64,000 nucleotides of DNA from Parasponia andersonii (taxonomy: Eukaryota > Streptophyta > Magnoliopsida > Rosales > Cannabaceae). Below the pieces are notes generated by a model. That model had not been told where the DNA came from. It made no database searches and saw only the letters and a list, made by a program, of their open reading frames with translations. The DNA lies in the NCBI GenBank assembly GCA_002914805.1, contig JXTB01000172.1, positions 442,367 to 506,366 on the forward strand, given 5' to 3'. The first letter of the stretch is position 1; the number at the start of each line of letters is the position of its first letter. Shown piece by piece: positions 60,441-64,000 of the stretch. The translations under genes and the position numbers were made by a program.

Positions 60441-60975
60441 CAATATCATGTTCTTTCATTTTCCCCCTCTCTCTCTTTTTTCACTTTCTCTTTCTTTCTA
60501 TTTATATGTCTTTCTCTCTACTTTCTCCCTCTTATTTCTCTCTCACTCTCTCCTCACTTTCCATTCTACAATTATCTCTATCACCTCTTTATTTCTCATT
60601 ATGCTCTTTTACCAATTTCTATCACCTCCAATTTTCTCGTTACTTTTTCTCCGATTTCTTTTTTCGGCCTTTTTATTTCTTTTTACCAAGTGTCTATATA
60701 CTCTCTCTCATCTATATCTCTCTTTCCTCTATTTGGCACTGTACTTTTTCTCTCATTCCTCCATCTCACTACTTTCTTTCTTCTCCATGTCTATCATGTC
60801 TTTCTCTCCATCCACTATTTATCTCAATTTTCTCCTCCCTCTTTTTAACTTTCTTTCTCTTGTCTCTGTTTATTTCTCTCATTTGTCTTATATTTTTGTT
60901 TATCATCCCTCTTTATCTACATATTCTCCTTCATCTCCCTTTTTCTGTATTTTATCTCTAATCTCTCTTTATTTA
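60440..60975. repeat. pyrimidine-rich island
   Basis: About 530 bp is almost wholly C and T on the plus strand, built of CTCTCT, TTTCTC and CATTTC words, with few purines. The apparent reading frames are low-complexity Ser/Leu/Phe runs caused by this composition. Confidence 0.85.
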
Positions 60976-61997
60976 TTTATGATATTTTTAAAAGTAGCAA
61001 ATCATCTTTGTAATGGAGCCTTATTACATTACTTTCTTATCTTCATTTATTTATTTATTTTTTAAATAATGGTTACAAAACATGCTTTTATTTTCTATTT
61101 TTAGGGGAAAAAATTAAAATATATTACCAAAATCGTTTTTGCTTGTAAATTTTTTTAAAAAAGAATTCTTATTTTCTGTTAAAAAATTAAAGTGTTACCT
61201 AGTAGAAATAACATTTTCTTTTCCCAAATCTTTTACATATAACCTAATTGTAAAATTTGGTCAGTAACAAACTAGAAAAAATGTATTTTCCCTCAATAAA
61301 TTTACATCTTTTTGTCTTTTTCTTCAACCTTGTATCTTGTTTGCTGATGAAAACTTATCCTTATAGGGTTTGATAACTAAAACTTTATCAGTGTTCTCTT
61401 TTCTTTTCTTTTATTTTTTTTTTTCCTTTTAACCAAGTTGGAGTTTCTAATTTATATTTAAGTTAGGTTTTATGTATTTTTTTCACCTTTTCTTTATATT
61501 TGAGGAAGTTAGAGTTGATGAGTTTTTATTTAGGCTTCTTGTATGATTGTTCCTAAAAACTAAATTAATACATAATTAATGAACTCTACGCAACAAAAAC
61601 ACATTTTGTGAAAGTCATGGTTCCTCTATGCACATCGATTCTAATCATTATTTTTTTTAACTTCGATTCTAATCATTCCAAACTAACATAATATGTTTAA
61701 TAATATAGTATTACCTTTTATTAGGCTCTAGTAACACCTGAGATGGAGCTAATATAGGCTTAGGGGGTGCAATCTCGAGAAAAGGACATGGATAAGACTT
61801 GTTGAGCTCTATTTTCCTTTTTTAGAACTATGTTAATATAATTACTTTTTTAGGACTAAAAGATAGGACTAAAGAGAGAGAGAAAAAATCGAGTTCCAAA
61901 GTTGCCCTTAGCCAAAAGTAAAAATAGTAGGTGGAAGTATTTAATGTGATTTCTATCAGTTTTCAATCAACCACCTCGTTCTCTCTCTCTTTCTCTC

Positions 61998-62028
<31 letters not shown>

Positions 62029-62400
62029 CTTCTTTTCCTCCTCGTATTTTTCTCTCTCGAAAGATCAGAGCTTACCTTTCTTTTCTAATGGAACATGAAA
62101 GCTCCAAACTTTTGACCCCATCATGCTTGACGTCTTCTTTGTTTTACTTGATATCTCTCTCTCTCTCTCTATCTCTCTCTTCTAGTTCATGAGTTTTCTC
62201 TCCAGCTATCTCATTCTCTCTTTCTTAACACCAATTGAACTGTTTTGTAAAAAAATACTTAAGTGGAAAGAAAGTTGGATCAAATTCGAGAGTTTTTCGA
62301 ATAATGAAGTTTTGTTTAAGAATGGTTTTTTATGGTCGATAATGAGTGAATAATGCTTGAAGGAGGACTAGAATACTAATCTGAGCATTATTGAGTCGAA
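60976..62400. other. intergenic region with (TTC)n and (CT)n tracts
   Basis: (TTC)n lies at 61999-62034 and (CT)n at 62153-62180. The rest is AT-rich. No gene was recognised. Confidence 0.5.
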
Positions 62401-62459
62401 AAATTCCAAGTTTTAGTATATTCATCATCATCTTAATATCTTGTATATTTCATTATGAC

Positions 62460-62765
62460 GCCGTAGGTCAAATTGCTCATGATGTATAGTTAAGACCGAC
62501 TTGACCTTAGGTCAAATCATTTTGAGTGTTGGTTAATATTATATTGAATTGAATAAATTGACCAAACTGATGTTAACGTATATTATCAAGATTAAGTTTT
62601 CCTTAGGTTAAGAACCTCATGACCTTAGTTAATATTATACTAACTTGAATAGGTCAATATTATATTGACCTAGTATCATTATGATACTGACCTCTAAGGG
62701 CAAGTTAATCCTGACTTGGGTTCAAAATATTTTGACCAGTACCTCATCATTATCATATAATTGTA
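62460..62765. repeat. dispersed GTCAA/TTGAC words, left cluster
   Basis: GGTCAA, TTGACC, TGACCT and relatives recur many times in 300 bp, often as near-palindromes such as TAGGTCAATATTATATTGAC. The same words recur at 63730-63900, on the other side of the Mutator fragment. Confidence 0.6.
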
Positions 62766-62971
62766 ATCCTCACTGATTAATTTTTTGAATTTATTAATTT
62801 CATAGGATGGCAAGTACTATTGTGTTTATGAAGTATAATGGTCATTGGGATAAAAATAATATTTACACTAACTACCTTATTATATGTGCGTTTACGAGAG
62901 ATACTATATGAGGCACTTAGGTTAAAACCTGAAAATCATACGTTATAGATTAAATATATCTTTAAATTAGG

Positions 62972-63715
62972 AATCTCACCTGTAAATATTTTCAACGACC
63001 GTTCTCTCGAAGTTTACTTTGAGCTAAAGAAGAATGAAGACAAGACAAAGTTTCCTCTTTGCATTGATATAATTGGGGAGCCAATGACCATGTTAGATTT
63101 AGGTATGGCTTTGGTAGGCAACAATTACAAAGTCCCTTCTCATGAAATTTGTTCTCATCATCTATATATTGGTGGCTATTACCTTGAGATGCCAATATAA
63201 GAAGAGGCGAATCCTAACCCTGTTGAAGGTGAAAGGACATGACTTCACGACGAGTGCATTTGTTGGTGACTATAGGAGTGGTGGTTTGGAAGACATCTCT
63301 TAGTTTCACACACTATTAAAGGTAGAAGAAATCAATGATAGAGTCAATATTGGAGCAAATCGTGGTACTACTAGTACTCATGTAGTTGAATCAAGTAACC
63401 GAGAGACTACTTCTGAAAGGGCAATCAACTATGGTACTAGTTCAGTTATCCTCCCTTCTTTAATTGAACTAGATGTGCAAACGAAGTTTCACATACAATG
63501 TTAAGATTTGGTGAAATATATGTGAGTAAAACGATATATAGGGCATTTAAGTAGGTTTGCAACAGTCAATCATTTTGAATTTAAGGCCAAAACATCGAAC
63601 AGGAAAACTTTGCACGTGGTATGTATAGATGACAATTGTAAGTGGGCTATTCGTGCCACCACGATCAAAAACATGAATTTTTTCCAAATCAAAAGGTATA
63701 GAGTCATCTATATAT
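62972..63715 (+). pseudogene. decayed Mutator (MuDR) transposase N-terminal fragment
   Basis: Two pieces remain in different frames. 62972-63200 encodes ISPVNIFNDRSLEVYFELKK, NEDKTKFPLCIDI, then HLYIGGYYLEMPI and a stop. 63535-63715 encodes HFEFKAKTSNRKTLHVVCID, DNCKWAIRATTIK, the plant MuDR N-terminal domain with its Cys-Cys-Trp core. The expected order of the two in plant MULE proteins is kept. The catalytic MULE domain and SWIM zinc finger are absent. No intact terminal repeats were found. Confidence 0.75.
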
Positions 63716-63729
63716 ATATATATATATTA

Positions 63730-63900
63730 TTAGTCAAAACACCCTTGACCTAGTCAAGATGATCGTAATGTACCTTAACAATGTCTTGACTACCAGTCAA
63801 GACCTCGTTCATTTTAAGTCAAGATATTCTTGACTACGATTAAGACGTTATTGACTATAGGTCAAGACAATCTTGACTCAAATCTAAGATGTTCTTGTTG
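63730..63900. repeat. degenerate repeats of GTCAAGA/TCTTGAC, right cluster
   Basis: About eight units of roughly 20-25 bp, such as AGTCAAGATATTCTTGACTA and GGTCAAGACAATCTTGACTC, are near-palindromes. They follow (TA)n at 63709-63726. Confidence 0.75.
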
Positions 63901-63909
63901 GAATAATAT

Positions 63910-64000
63910 TGTAAAAACCCGGAATTTTCGAGGGTAATTTGGGCATTTTACCAATTTTCCGGATAAAATATTATGGGGACTAATTTGCAAAAGTTTTGTT
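63910..64000 (+). mobile_element. start of an LTR, cut by the window edge
   Basis: TGTAAAAACCCGGAATTTTC opens a sequence like the minus-strand start of the 932-3440 segment (TGTAAAATCCTAAATTTT). Only 91 bp is visible. Confidence 0.45.

Noticed and set aside
60413-61065. Two overlapping frames of 182 and 205 codons
   Set aside because: The products are runs of Ser, Leu and Phe caused by the pyrimidine-rich tract.
63730-63900. CRISPR-like or operator array
   Set aside because: The repeats are degenerate near-palindromes of variable spacing; they look like decayed transposon or minisatellite sequence.

Overview
This is nuclear DNA from a flowering plant, most likely a eudicot. It is AT-rich, its genes carry canonical GT-AG introns, and its protein genes are plant families: F-box, ZIP4-like zinc transporter, GT31 galactosyltransferase, CREST alkaline-ceramidase-like and DUF4408/DUF761. 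Much of the rest is retrotransposon, DNA transposon and MITE sequence. I cannot fix the species; a Rosales-type genome is only a guess. Short N runs (10452, 20386, 21387-21403) show a draft assembly.

Layout, left to right. 932-3440 looks like a decayed LTR in reverse orientation. An intronless F-box gene (4845-6089, +) has a duplicated upstream region. A GT31 beta-1,3-galactosyltransferase gene lies on the minus strand from 17057 down to 6767, in seven exons. Its fifth intron is about 7.8 kb long because a 958-bp hAT-like element and a 5.75-kb Ty3/gypsy element sit in it. The gene also has a 2-nt frameshift and a changed splice donor, so it may be dying or misassembled. From 19.0 to 23.6 kb there is a tandem segmental duplication whose two copies were invaded by different MITEs, with a SINE between them. 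A ZIP zinc transporter follows (26815-24404, -), with half of a fold-back element in its intron.

27-41 kb holds no recognisable gene. It contains a perfect 203-bp duplication, several TIR elements (including a long-TIR Mutator-like one), MITEs and an LTR-like stretch with three TATA boxes. A 3.9-kb hAT transposon with a perfect 8-bp target duplication (41266-45174) ends about 500 bp before a DUF4408/DUF761 gene (45671-46615, +). A 5'-truncated LINE with a perfect 17-bp target duplication (47526-48481, -) and a MULE-type MITE with a perfect 9-bp duplication (51536-52069) follow. A seven-exon alkaline-ceramidase-like gene (52517-55284, +) has a Tourist-like MITE in intron 3. The right end carries a 0.5-kb pyrimidine-rich island, a decayed Mutator transposase fragment among GTCAA/TTGAC repeats, and the start of an LTR at 63910.

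The five host genes are unrelated and do not form a cluster or pathway. I found no convincing novel multi-gene system. The most interesting signals are the damaged galactosyltransferase gene, the MITE family that sits inside (TA)n microsatellites, and the differently invaded segmental duplication.
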